Counted from the first letter of the stretch, positions 1-6,408 are shown. The stretch is DNA of 7,667 nucleotides from Verrucomicrobiota bacterium (GCA_026398285.1 JAPLTI010000194.1:8996-16662), one strand, 5' to 3'. The notes: a model not told the origin generated them from the sequence alone. Numbers and translations: made by a program.

Positions 1-37
1 CGCCGTTCAAATGGCGACTGTCCAGTCTGTGGAATAA

Positions 38-568
38 GCAGCACCTGCCGACTTCGACGCCGCCAATGAACTCTGGCGTGCGGGCAACGCCGCCGGTGCG
101 CTGGCCAAGCTTGAGCCGCTCGCGCAGAAGTTCAGCGGACTCCCCACGCCGTGGGCCGAGCGTGCCAGCTCCCTGCTTCCCGAGTTGTATATCGCCCAAG
201 GACGCGCAGCCGATGCCGACACCGCCTTTAGGAATTTCCAAAAACTCTACCCCGGCGCCGGCTCCTCCTCCGAGCTTCTCCTCGCCCGCCTCGCCATCGC
301 CAGAAAAGACCTCGTCACAGCCCGCGCCAAGCTCACTCCTATTGTGGAAGCCGCCAAGCAGACGAAGCTCCCGGCCGGAGCCGACGCCGTCGCCATGAGC
401 CAAGCCCTCTGCCTCATGGGAGAAATCCAAGAAGGCGCCGATGAAAAATCCGAGGCCCTCGGAAATTATCTTCTTGTCACAACCATTTTCAAAAACGATC
501 CCTCTTCCGCAGCACGCGCCGCAACCCGCGCCGAGGCTCTCCAGAAAGAAAAAGTGATCGTTCCCTAA
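38..568 (+). CDS. TPR-like helical repeat protein, 5' end missing or broken
   Basis: The frame is open from 38 to the TAA at 566-568 (176 residues). It reads as amphipathic helix pairs rich in Ala and Leu, such as ADFDAANELWRAGNAAGALA and LYIAQGRAADADTAF, typical of tetratricopeptide-like repeats. No exact family is recognised. A related protein would normally begin with a signal peptide, and the AAPADFDAANELW stretch looks like a mature N-terminus just after a cleavage site. Here the same frame has a TAA at 35-37 and no ATG or GTG follows it; the first usable start is a TTG at 185, which would cut off the first helices although codons 38-184 look coding. So the gene is either frameshifted, a pseudogene, or affected by sequence error near the window edge. 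It sits 23 bases upstream of exbB; TPR proteins commonly accompany ExbB/ExbD operons, suggesting a periplasmic partner (inference). Confidence 0.6.
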   Translation, partial: AAPADFDAANELWRAGNAAGALAKLEPLAQKFSGLPTPWAERASSLLPELYIAQGRAADADTAFRNFQKLYPGAGSSSELLLARLAIARKDLVTARAKLTPIVEAAKQTKLPAGADAVAMSQALCLMGEIQEGADEKSEALGNYLLVTTIFKNDPSSAARAATRAEALQKEKVIVP

Positions 569-591
569 TTTTCCCAACTCCGCCTAAAACC

Positions 592-1494
592 ATGCAAAAA
601 ACAAACTCAGTCATCCATCGCATCCTCCCAGTTTTCCTCCTGCTGGCATCCGGCTCTCTGACCCACGCCTCAGACAAGCCGCCAGATCAAATGAGCATCA
701 TCGAGACGATCCTCCATGGTGGACCGCTGATCGTGATGATCTGGCTTTGTATTTTGGGCACATCGATGATCTTGGTCACATTCACGATCCAGCTCTTCAT
801 GACCTTGCGCGGAGAAAATCTTGCACCCAAGGCCCTCATGGAATCTTTGAAATCTACTGTCGAGGCTGGAAATTACCAAGAGGCTTGGGAAACCTGCAAA
901 GCGAACAAAGCTTACGTGGCCAAGGTTCTGCAAGGCGCCCTCGAGCGCCTGGGTCGCGGCCAAGATGCCGTGCAAGGCGCCCTTATCGAGTATGGACTGC
1001 GCCAGTCCCAGCCGATTAAAACAAAAATCAGCTACATTTCGGTTATTGGAGTTATCGCTCCAATGATCGGGTTGCTCGGAACGGTTATTGGTATGATGGG
1101 CGCGTTCGCCGTTCTCGGTTCGTCCGGTGTGGCCGACCCTCGCGGTCTCGCCCTTCGAATCGGTGAGGTGCTCATGGCGACGGCCAGTGGTCTCTTCATC
1201 GCCATCCCAGCGTTTATTTTCTATTACTACTTCCGCAATCTGGCCACCATCATGGTTGGACTCTCGGATGACAAACTCCAGCATCTTATGGTTGATGTGC
1301 CATACGAGGAGTTGCATGGAATCATCATTGGCGATGGCGCGGATGGATCCTTCACGCCCCAAGCGGCTGCTTCCGGCGCATCGCAAAATATCGCGGCAGC
1401 CGCCGAAGCGAACTGCCCGGTTTGCAATGGTGGCATTTCTGTTGGAGAAACCCCTTGCCCTCATTGCGGATCGCCTATTGATTGGGGAACATAA
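592..1494 (+). CDS. exbB: ExbB/TolQ/MotA-family proton channel subunit with C-terminal zinc-ribbon-like tail
   Basis: This inner-membrane protein (300 residues) belongs to the family that, with ExbD, uses the proton gradient to drive envelope work. Residues 1-26 look like a signal peptide (hydrophobic ILPVFLLLASGSL, possible cut after THA). Three membrane segments follow at about 44-70, 148-173 and 192-214. The MotA/ExbB signature is clear: APMIGLLGTVIGMMGAF at 156-172 and ALRIGEVLMATASGLFIAIPA at 187-207, including the conserved polar Thr164 and Thr197. After TM3 an Ala-rich linker leads to C275, C278, C289 and C292 (CPVC-X10-CPHC), a zinc-ribbon-like knuckle on the predicted cytoplasmic side, which is not part of standard ExbB. 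No Shine-Dalgarno sequence precedes the ATG. exbD follows 11 bases after the stop. The family call is secure; the cargo or process powered is unknown. Confidence 0.93.
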   Translation: MQKTNSVIHRILPVFLLLASGSLTHASDKPPDQMSIIETILHGGPLIVMIWLCILGTSMILVTFTIQLFMTLRGENLAPKALMESLKSTVEAGNYQEAWETCKANKAYVAKVLQGALERLGRGQDAVQGALIEYGLRQSQPIKTKISYISVIGVIAPMIGLLGTVIGMMGAFAVLGSSGVADPRGLALRIGEVLMATASGLFIAIPAFIFYYYFRNLATIMVGLSDDKLQHLMVDVPYEELHGIIIGDGADGSFTPQAAASGASQNIAAAAEANCPVCNGGISVGETPCPHCGSPIDWGT

Positions 1495-1505
1495 TCTCTA
1501 AAAAA

Positions 1506-1991
1506 ATGTCCGACGCAGCCAATCCCCGCGGCAAGAAAAAACTCGTCCGCAAGCCAGAGCACGAGCCCGATCCGGAGTTCCAGATCGCTCCCATGATTGA
1601 TATTCTTCTGGTCTTGCTCGTGTTCTTCATGTCCATCAGCTCGACGGAAGTGCTGCAGTCGAACAAGGAAATCAACCTCCCCATCGCCAAAGAGGCCAAA
1701 GAGGCCAAGGACAATCCCGGACAGGTTATCATCAATGTGACCTACACAGCAATGAATGGCATGACAGCCATCGAGGTGGATCAAAAAGATTATACCATGC
1801 CGGCTGAAATCGTTCCCATCCTTCAAAATAAGGTCACTGCCAACCCGATGGTTCGCGTTCTCATCCGCGCCGACCGAGAAGTCCGTTATGACTATGTTCG
1901 CAAGATTCTTGAGGCCGTTGGACAATCCGGCGTGGGCAATGTAACTTTCTCGGTCGTGGACAAAGACGCTAACGCGCCAGCAGCTTCCTAA
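1506..1991 (+). CDS. exbD: ExbD/TolR-family biopolymer transport protein (first copy)
   Basis: A 161-residue ExbD-type subunit, which pairs with ExbB in the inner membrane and reaches into the periplasm. A basic cytoplasmic N-terminus (GKKKLVRK) precedes the membrane helix at about 27-46, reading FQIAPMIDILLVLLVFFMSI. Asp32 is the equivalent of the essential proton-carrying aspartate of ExbD/TolR. The periplasmic domain ends in the family's usual pattern, with VRVLIRADREVRYDYVRKIL and GVGNVTFSVVDKD. I chose the ATG at 1506, preceded by an A-rich stretch, because an in-frame TTG at 1482 would overlap exbB and add eight unlikely residues. A second, clearly different exbD lies 68 bases downstream of its stop. 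Confidence 0.93.
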   Translation: MSDAANPRGKKKLVRKPEHEPDPEFQIAPMIDILLVLLVFFMSISSTEVLQSNKEINLPIAKEAKEAKDNPGQVIINVTYTAMNGMTAIEVDQKDYTMPAEIVPILQNKVTANPMVRVLIRADREVRYDYVRKILEAVGQSGVGNVTFSVVDKDANAPAAS

Positions 1992-2002
1992 AAACTCCTC
2001 AT

Positions 2003-2056
2003 ATGCTAAACGACATGCAAAACATCCAGAATCTTTCAACCGGAGGGCAGTTCTAA
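2003..2056 (+). other. Possible 17-codon leader ORF in frame with the second exbD
   Basis: Between the two exbD genes an ATG opens a short frame, MLNDMQNIQNLSTGGQF, ending at TAA 2054-2056. One codon (GCC) then separates this stop from the ATG of the second exbD in the same frame. The GGAGG that could serve the second exbD lies inside this small frame. It may be a translated leader that couples expression, a relic of a longer N-terminus lost to a stop codon, or chance. No conserved motif is seen. Confidence 0.2.
2042..2046 (+). promoter_or_regulatory. Shine-Dalgarno-like GGAGG before the second exbD
   Basis: GGAGG lies 13 bases before the ATG at 2060, somewhat far for an ideal ribosome binding site. 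It supports the 2060 start, since there is no other start in frame between the TAA at 2054 and the conserved ExbD N-terminus. Confidence 0.4.
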
Positions 2057-2059
2057 GCC

Positions 2060-2482
2060 ATGGGTGGAGGTGGTGTATCCGAAGATGGAGATCCGGGCTT
2101 TCAAATCGCCCCGATGGTCGATGTGGTATTCGTGCTGTTGCTGTTCTTCATGGCTTCAGCGGGATCTCAAGTTATTGAAAAGGAGTTAAATATCAGTCTT
2201 CCTAGCGGGCGCTCCGCCGGTGCAGCCGGAGGCGTGCCATCGACCCCGATCATCATCGACATCCTGCCCGACGGAAAAGTCCAGATGAATAACAAAATCT
2301 ATGACTCTCCGCAGAGTCGGGAGCTCCCTGAGCTTAGGAATTGGCTCAAAGAGACGATTGCAAAGTTCGGTGACAAGGATCCCGTGATTCTCCGGCCCGA
2401 TCCTATGACGACGCACGAGCGTGTCATGGATGTGCTCAACGCGGCCTCGGCTTCCGGCGTCACCAAGTTGTCGTTTAGTTAG
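2060..2482 (+). CDS. exbD: ExbD/TolR-family biopolymer transport protein (second copy)
   Basis: A 140-residue second ExbD subunit. The glycine-rich start (MGGGGVSEDGDPG) leads into a membrane helix at about 14-33, FQIAPMVDVVFVLLLFFMAS, with the essential aspartate at Asp21. The periplasmic part shows a typical ExbD strand pair (IIIDILPDGKVQMNN) and C-terminal helix-strand (THERVMDVLNAASASGVTKL). Both ExbDs share DP-x-FQIAPM-x-D at the membrane entry but diverge in the periplasmic domain: this one has a GRSAGAAGGVPS linker where the first has a charged AKEAKEAKDN stretch. They are therefore distinct paralogues rather than a recent duplication, and may form a mixed ExbD dimer within the ExbB pore (inference). 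The AsmA-like gene starts about 10 bases after the stop. Confidence 0.93.
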   Translation: MGGGGVSEDGDPGFQIAPMVDVVFVLLLFFMASAGSQVIEKELNISLPSGRSAGAAGGVPSTPIIIDILPDGKVQMNNKIYDSPQSRELPELRNWLKETIAKFGDKDPVILRPDPMTTHERVMDVLNAASASGVTKLSFS

Positions 2483-2492
2483 TTTTTTTGCC

Positions 2493-3845
2493 GTGCGCGG
2501 CGCCAAGCCTTCTTCGAACTCGCGCAGGAGACTCCTTGTCATCCTCTTTGTATGCGCTTCACTCGCATGCGCCTTGGCTTTTCTCGCGATTCAGATCAGC
2601 CGTTTCATCCACAGCCCCGACTTCGCCCGTTTTCTGGCATCCCGCGCCAGTCAGGCTTTCAAATTGGAGGCCAGTTTGGACCCCTTGCGGTGGGAGGGCG
2701 ACTCCGCATTGAGCGAGGGGTTGACCCTCATTGGCGGCGAGTCGGCCGCGCTGGAGCGCTTGGAGGCTAAAGTGTTGCGCGCCGAGTGGAATTGGCGCGC
2801 CTTGCTCTCCGGTGCTTGGGAAATCGAACACATCGACATTCAAAATCTCTCGGCCACTTTTAAATCAAGGACCGAAACCGCCCCGCCTGCGCCTGCCAGT
2901 GCGTCAGCGGAAAAATCCCATTCCCGCCTCGCATCCTGGCTCCCCTCGCGGTTTGAACTCGGAAGATTCGATGTGCGCAAGGCCGATTTCCGTTTCGGAG
3001 AAATTCAAAGCACCGGCCAGAGTCTCGTGATTCAGCGCGTTTCCGGAGGTTACGACATCGAGTCGCGCGGTGGTTCGGTTTCCATTCCAGGCCTGCCGCC
3101 CCTCGCGCATGCGCAGGGCCGCATCCGCGAGCGCGAAGGTGTCTTCTATTTCGACGATGCCCGTTTTTTTCTCTCCAGCGCCGGTTCGCTCGTGGCCTCT
3201 GGAAATACCGGTCCGAATGCGCGTTTGACCCTTAATTGGGATGGCGTGCCCGTCGAGAGCCTTCCCTTTCCCGCATTGGTGAAACATCTCGATGGCACGA
3301 GCCAAGGCCAGGCAACCTTGGATGCCCAAGGCATCTGGCGCGGCAAAATCAGCTTCACAGGCGCGCATCTCCAGGATCTGCCTTTCTTGGAAAATGTAGC
3401 TTCGTTCCTCCGCGACCCCGCCTGGAGTCGTCCGCAACTTCAAAAACTCAGCACCGATTTCGAATGGTCGGCCGGAAACCTCAAGCTCACAAATCTCGTT
3501 GTCGAATCTAGTGGCCTTGCACGCATCGAAGGCAGCGCGAGCGTTGCTCACGGCGGCGAACTCTCCGGACAACTCGAGTTGGGCCTCGATCCGAACACCC
3601 TGAAATTGCTGCCCGGCGCGCGAGAAACGCTCTTCGCCGCCACACGCAATGGCTGGTATTGGTCCCCCGTCCAACTCTCAGGCACATTGTCCGACCCCAA
3701 GGAAAACCTCTCTCCGCGCCTCGCCGCCTGCCTCGCCGGCGCCGTCTTGATCAACAAAGCCGACAAGGCCCTCGACGCCGTCCCCACGAAAGCCATCGAC
3801 ACAGCTAAAGACCTTATCAATATCTTCGCCCCTCTCATCCCGTAA
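2493..3845 (+). CDS. AsmA-like membrane-anchored envelope protein
   Basis: This 450-residue protein has a basic N-terminus (SNSRRR) and a single membrane helix at about 13-35 (LLVILFVCASLACALAFLAI), so the rest is probably periplasmic. The body is predicted beta-rich with repeated short strands. The stretch at about 286-366 (ISFTGAHLQDLPFLENVASF, then FEWSAGNLKLTNLVVESSGL, then a SGQLELGLDP strand) resembles the C-terminal region of AsmA/TamB-like proteins, which bridge the envelope and are linked to lipid movement or outer-membrane biogenesis. A Pro/Ala/Ser linker lies at about 129-140. I place the start at GTG 2493, just after the second exbD stop; an ATG at 2421 in the same frame would overlap exbD by 62 bases and adds non-hydrophobic residues typical of an out-of-frame read. 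No Shine-Dalgarno is visible. Family membership is judged by eye and is only fairly sure; a link to ExbBD function is inferred from position. Confidence 0.7.
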   Translation: MRGAKPSSNSRRRLLVILFVCASLACALAFLAIQISRFIHSPDFARFLASRASQAFKLEASLDPLRWEGDSALSEGLTLIGGESAALERLEAKVLRAEWNWRALLSGAWEIEHIDIQNLSATFKSRTETAPPAPASASAEKSHSRLASWLPSRFELGRFDVRKADFRFGEIQSTGQSLVIQRVSGGYDIESRGGSVSIPGLPPLAHAQGRIREREGVFYFDDARFFLSSAGSLVASGNTGPNARLTLNWDGVPVESLPFPALVKHLDGTSQGQATLDAQGIWRGKISFTGAHLQDLPFLENVASFLRDPAWSRPQLQKLSTDFEWSAGNLKLTNLVVESSGLARIEGSASVAHGGELSGQLELGLDPNTLKLLPGARETLFAATRNGWYWSPVQLSGTLSDPKENLSPRLAACLAGAVLINKADKALDAVPTKAIDTAKDLINIFAPLIP

Positions 3846-3848
3846 GGC

Positions 3849-3886
3849 CGACCAAAAATTTGGACGATCGTCCAAATTTTTGGTCG
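3849..3886. terminator. Perfect 38-bp palindrome, candidate terminator of the exb operon
   Basis: The sequence is exactly self-complementary over all 38 bases. The left arm is CGACCAAAAATTTGGAC, the centre GATC, and the right arm its reverse complement. As RNA it would form a 17-bp stem with a four-base loop. It begins 3 bases after the AsmA-like stop codon and 41 bases before thiD, a natural place for a terminator. However, no U-run follows the stem, so a classic intrinsic terminator is not proven; a dimeric protein binding site or a dispersed intergenic repeat are alternatives. Confidence 0.45.
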
Positions 3887-3926
3887 AACCGGCTCGTGAA
3901 AATGAAAATCGTTTGCCTTTGAATCT

Positions 3927-4739
3927 ATGAAAAATCCACCTGTTGTTTTGACAATTGCCGGATCTGATAATTCCTGCGGAGCGGGTGCGCAGGCTGATCT
4001 CAAGACGATCACGGCCCTTGGGGGGTATGCGCAAACGGCTATCACCTGCGTTGTGGCCGAGGTGCCGGGGCGGGTGGAGGCGATTCAGCCTGTGCGTCCG
4101 GATATTGTCGCGGCGCAGATTCGGTTGAGTTTTGAAGCGTTTCCCGTGGCGGCGGTGAAGACTGGCATGTTGTTTTCCACGCCGATCATCCGTGCGGTGG
4201 CGTCCGCTTTGGTTGCCTGCAAAAAGCGGGTGCCGGTTGTAGTTGATCCCGTCATGGTCGCATCGAGTGGCGATCCCTTGCTGAAGGCCTCGGCTGTAAA
4301 AGCCTACCGGGATTTGATTTTTCCTATGGCGACTTTGGTGACTCCGAATCTCGACGAGTTGCGGATTCTCTCGGGCATGCCATGCCGCGATCTCGATGAA
4401 ATCAAGGCCGCAGGCGAATGGCTCGTCGCCCGGCATGGTTGCGCCTTTTTGCTCAAGGGCGGGCATCTTCGCGAGAAGATGGCAACGGATATTCTGGCGA
4501 CGCGGGATGGGTTTGAAACATTCGAAGCGCCTTTCCGCCGCAAGATCGACGCACACGGAACGGGCTGCACTTTTTCAGCGGCGATAGCGACTTTTCTCTC
4601 AGCCGGATTGTCGCTCTCCGAGGCGGTGGGTCATGCAAAAAGATACATCACCCGCGCGATCGAAGAGCATTTGCGTTGGAAGCAAACAACCGCGTTGGAG
4701 CACCGCACGCAGAGGGGTCACCTGCCGGGCATGGACTGA
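3927..4739 (+). CDS. thiD: Hydroxymethylpyrimidine/phosphomethylpyrimidine kinase
   Basis: ThiD phosphorylates 4-amino-5-hydroxymethyl-2-methylpyrimidine (HMP) and HMP-phosphate with ATP to give the pyrimidine half of thiamine, in the cytoplasm. The 270-residue protein has the usual length and ribokinase fold motifs: TIAGSDNSCGAGAQADLKT at 9-27 (substrate binding), VKTGML at 77-82, VVDPVMVASSG at 105-115, TPNLDE at 139-144, KGGH at 177-180 and the anion-hole motif HGTGC at 210-214 with the catalytic cysteine C214. The ATG at 3927 directly precedes the conserved N-terminus; no clear Shine-Dalgarno is seen. No TPP riboswitch is recognisable in the 80-base upstream gap and no other thiamine gene is in the window. 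Its 3' end overlaps the oppositely oriented methyltransferase gene by 22 bases. The C-terminal 20 residues are not conserved as far as I can tell. Confidence 0.93.
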   Translation: MKNPPVVLTIAGSDNSCGAGAQADLKTITALGGYAQTAITCVVAEVPGRVEAIQPVRPDIVAAQIRLSFEAFPVAAVKTGMLFSTPIIRAVASALVACKKRVPVVVDPVMVASSGDPLLKASAVKAYRDLIFPMATLVTPNLDELRILSGMPCRDLDEIKAAGEWLVARHGCAFLLKGGHLREKMATDILATRDGFETFEAPFRRKIDAHGTGCTFSAAIATFLSAGLSLSEAVGHAKRYITRAIEEHLRWKQTTALEHRTQRGHLPGMD

Positions 4740-5881
4740 AGCACGACGCCTTTGAGGTATTCAGTTTCCGGCAACCCCAAAACCACTGGGTGGTCGAGTG
4801 GTTGGCCGATGCGGCGGATGAGTCTCATGTTGCGTTTCGCGTCGTGAAGTCCCTCCGCGATTGCTCCCTCAAACTCATGGGACGCGACATGGTGCGAGCA
4901 GGAGAACGAGACGAGCAGGCCGTTTTTTGAAAGCAATGTGGCCGCCCGTGCGTGAAGGTCGCGGTAGCCGCGCAGGGCCTCGGCAATCTTCCCCCGCGCT
5001 TTGGTGAAGGAGGGCGGGTCGAGGATGATGAGGTCGTATTCGGGCTTGTCGGGGCGGCGGAGGAAATCAAAAACATCCGATTGTCTGGTTTCCACAGGCA
5101 GTCCGTTGCGAGCCGCATTGTCGCGGAGGCGCGCCGAGCTTTCGGTGCCGGATTCCACTGCGGTGACATGACTTGCTCCCGCCTTCGCGCAGGCGAGGGC
5201 GAAGCCGCTTTGGTTGGAAAAGCAGTCCAGCACGGTTAGCCCTCGGGAAAGCGCCGCCACGATGCCGTAGGATTGGAGTTGGTCGAGGTAAAGACCGGTT
5301 TTGTGGCCGCCGAGGGGGTCGACAAGGAACCGCACGCCCGAGGTCTCGACTTCGACCTCACCGGGATTTTCTCCGGCCAAAATCCCTGTGACCGGCGGCA
5401 AGCCTTCGGCAGTGCGCACGGGGGCATCGTTCCGCTCGATGACACATGCAGCGCCTGTTTTCTCCATGAGGATGGCGGCAATGGTTTCCTTGTGCCGATC
5501 CATGCCTGCAGTGAGTGTTTGGAGCACCACGACATTTGCATACCGGTCGGCAATGACGCCAGGGAGTCCATCGCTTTCACTCCAGACAAGGCGCCCCAGA
5601 TCACTGCGGCAGCCTGCGCGCTGGCGGTATTCCAAGGCCTGCTCGATGCGGCGGCGGAAAAAATCCGCATCCAGATCCTGCCTCCGCCGCGAGAATCGCC
5701 TCACGACGATTTGCGAGCGGGAGTTGTAAATGCCAACACCGAGAAGGTGGTCACGGCCGTCCTTGATGGAAACGACATCCCCGTCCGCTGGTGCTCCGAA
5801 GGATTTTTGAATCTCGCTGGCATAGACCCAGTCATGCCCATGCAAAATCCGCGAACGCGGACGAACGATCACGCCGCTCAT
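4718..5881 (-). CDS. rlmI: RlmI/RlmK-type class I SAM-dependent rRNA methyltransferase
   Basis: This 387-residue protein matches the COG1092 family, whose E. coli member RlmI makes m5C1962 in 23S rRNA. Residues 1-65 form a PUA-like RNA-binding domain (VIVRPRSRILHGHDWVYASE, GDVVSIKD, LLGVGIYN). A linker region with LVWSESDGLPGVIADRYANV follows, then GGHKTGLYLDQ at 191-201. The SAM-binding motif is VLDCFSNQSGFALACAKAGA (217-236), with acidic AVESG at 241-245. The catalytic motifs are LDPPSFTKARGK (287-298) and SFSCSH with C328 (325-330). Sites 326 onward agree with the cysteine expected in this m5C family. The ATG at 5881 sits in an ATGA overlap with the upstream MEKHLA gene and has a strong AGGAGG 7 bases before it; the in-frame codons further upstream belong to that other gene. 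Exact target base is inferred from the family, not proven. Confidence 0.88.
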   Translation of the reverse strand: MSGVIVRPRSRILHGHDWVYASEIQKSFGAPADGDVVSIKDGRDHLLGVGIYNSRSQIVVRRFSRRRQDLDADFFRRRIEQALEYRQRAGCRSDLGRLVWSESDGLPGVIADRYANVVVLQTLTAGMDRHKETIAAILMEKTGAACVIERNDAPVRTAEGLPPVTGILAGENPGEVEVETSGVRFLVDPLGGHKTGLYLDQLQSYGIVAALSRGLTVLDCFSNQSGFALACAKAGASHVTAVESGTESSARLRDNAARNGLPVETRQSDVFDFLRRPDKPEYDLIILDPPSFTKARGKIAEALRGYRDLHARAATLLSKNGLLVSFSCSHHVASHEFEGAIAEGLHDAKRNMRLIRRIGQPLDHPVVLGLPETEYLKGVVLQSMPGR

Positions 5882-6345
5882 GAGTTGGCCTCCTCTTGGC
5901 TTAAAAATTCCCACTTTGAAAAGGTCGCCGCTTGTCCGGCGTATTTGCCATCGGCGTCTGTCACATTCCAAACCGTGGCTTGGGCGATTCGAAACCGGCG
6001 GCCTTTGCTCGAGATTCGAATGCCCGAGTAGTCGTCGATAAATCCCCGCTCCCTGACGCGCCGCAGGAATTCCGCACGCTCGTCACGGTGCATCGGCTCA
6101 GCCGTGAGTCGCGATGGCGTGCGTCTGAGCGTGTCCCAATCCATTTCCCAGAGATCCATCGCCGTCTTGTTGCCGTAGTTCAAAATCTGATCGCCCTCCG
6201 CTCCGTATGAGACCACTGCGAAAGTCGCTTCGAAAAGCATCCGCGCCTCATCGCGGGAATCTCCGTAGGGTTCGATCAGGCGGCGTCCGGTCCACTGATG
6301 GTAGGTGCGCAGCAACTCCGCGCCGTGAGTTTCTATAAAATCCAT
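5878..6345 (-). CDS. MEKHLA-domain (PAS-like) protein
   Basis: This 155-residue protein is almost entirely one MEKHLA domain, a PAS-related fold first noted at the C-terminus of plant HD-ZIP III factors and found as free-standing small proteins in bacteria. Matching blocks in order are: LLRTYHQWTGRRLIEP (11-26), the hydrophobic block FEATFAVVSYGAEGD (38-52), ILNYGNKTAMDLWEMDW (54-70), TPSRLTAEPMHRDER (76-90), GFIDDYSGIRISSKGRRFRI (101-120) and TVWNVTDADGKYAGQAATF (124-142). The biochemical role is unknown; a small-molecule or redox sensing role is suggested only by the PAS relationship. There is no signal peptide or membrane segment, so it is cytoplasmic. The ATG at 6345 directly precedes the conserved block. 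It is the first gene of a two-gene operon, its TGA overlapping the methyltransferase ATG, and it is divergent from ridA. Confidence 0.85.
   Translation of the reverse strand: MDFIETHGAELLRTYHQWTGRRLIEPYGDSRDEARMLFEATFAVVSYGAEGDQILNYGNKTAMDLWEMDWDTLRRTPSRLTAEPMHRDERAEFLRRVRERGFIDDYSGIRISSKGRRFRIAQATVWNVTDADGKYAGQAATFSKWEFLSQEEANS
5889..5894 (-). promoter_or_regulatory. Strong Shine-Dalgarno (AGGAGG) for the methyltransferase
   Basis: On the minus strand AGGAGG lies 7 bases before the ATG at 5881, inside the last codons of the MEKHLA-domain gene. It is the best Shine-Dalgarno match in the window and fixes the start of the methyltransferase. Confidence 0.75.
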
Positions 6346-6394
6346 CGCGTGAGGCTATCCGCTTCGAGCCTCGCTGACGACGGATTTTCCGATG

Positions 6395-6408
6395 CGAGAC
6401 TTGTCTCG
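6395..6408. promoter_or_regulatory. Inverted repeat in the divergent MEKHLA/ridA gap, possible operator
   Basis: CGAGAC and GTCTCG are perfect inverted half-sites separated by two bases (TT), within the 91-base gap between two divergent genes. The two-base centre is too short for an RNA hairpin, so a protein dimer binding site is more likely than a terminator. A second inverted repeat (GAGGCT 6351-6356 and AGCCTC 6367-6372) lies nearby. No matching promoter boxes were recognised with confidence in this gap. Confidence 0.25.

Noticed and set aside
670..1464. Long minus-strand frame (264 codons) opposite exbB
   Set aside because: It lies wholly opposite a convincing exbB, has a composition rich in His, Arg and Asp typical of antisense reads, and shows no family motif.
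2483..2489. Seven-T run after the second exbD as an intrinsic terminator
   Set aside because: No GC-rich stem precedes it and the next gene starts 4 bases later on the same strand.
2904..3674. Long minus-strand frame opposite the AsmA-like gene
   Set aside because: Fully inside a better-supported gene, no recognisable motif and no plausible start signal.
3880..3909. Promoter boxes before thiD (TTGGTC and GAAAAT)
   Set aside because: The match is weak, the -35 box would lie in the palindrome arm, and AT-rich sequence there gives several equally poor alternatives.
3846..3926. TPP riboswitch upstream of thiD
   Set aside because: The gap is about 80 bases, mostly the 38-bp palindrome, and I cannot find the conserved TPP aptamer elements.
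3678..4556. 292-codon minus-strand frame spanning the palindrome and thiD
   Set aside because: It crosses an intergenic palindrome and lies opposite conserved ThiD motifs; the composition is that of an antisense shadow.
5273..6031. 252-codon plus-strand frame opposite rlmI
   Set aside because: The opposite strand has complete methyltransferase motifs; this frame has none.
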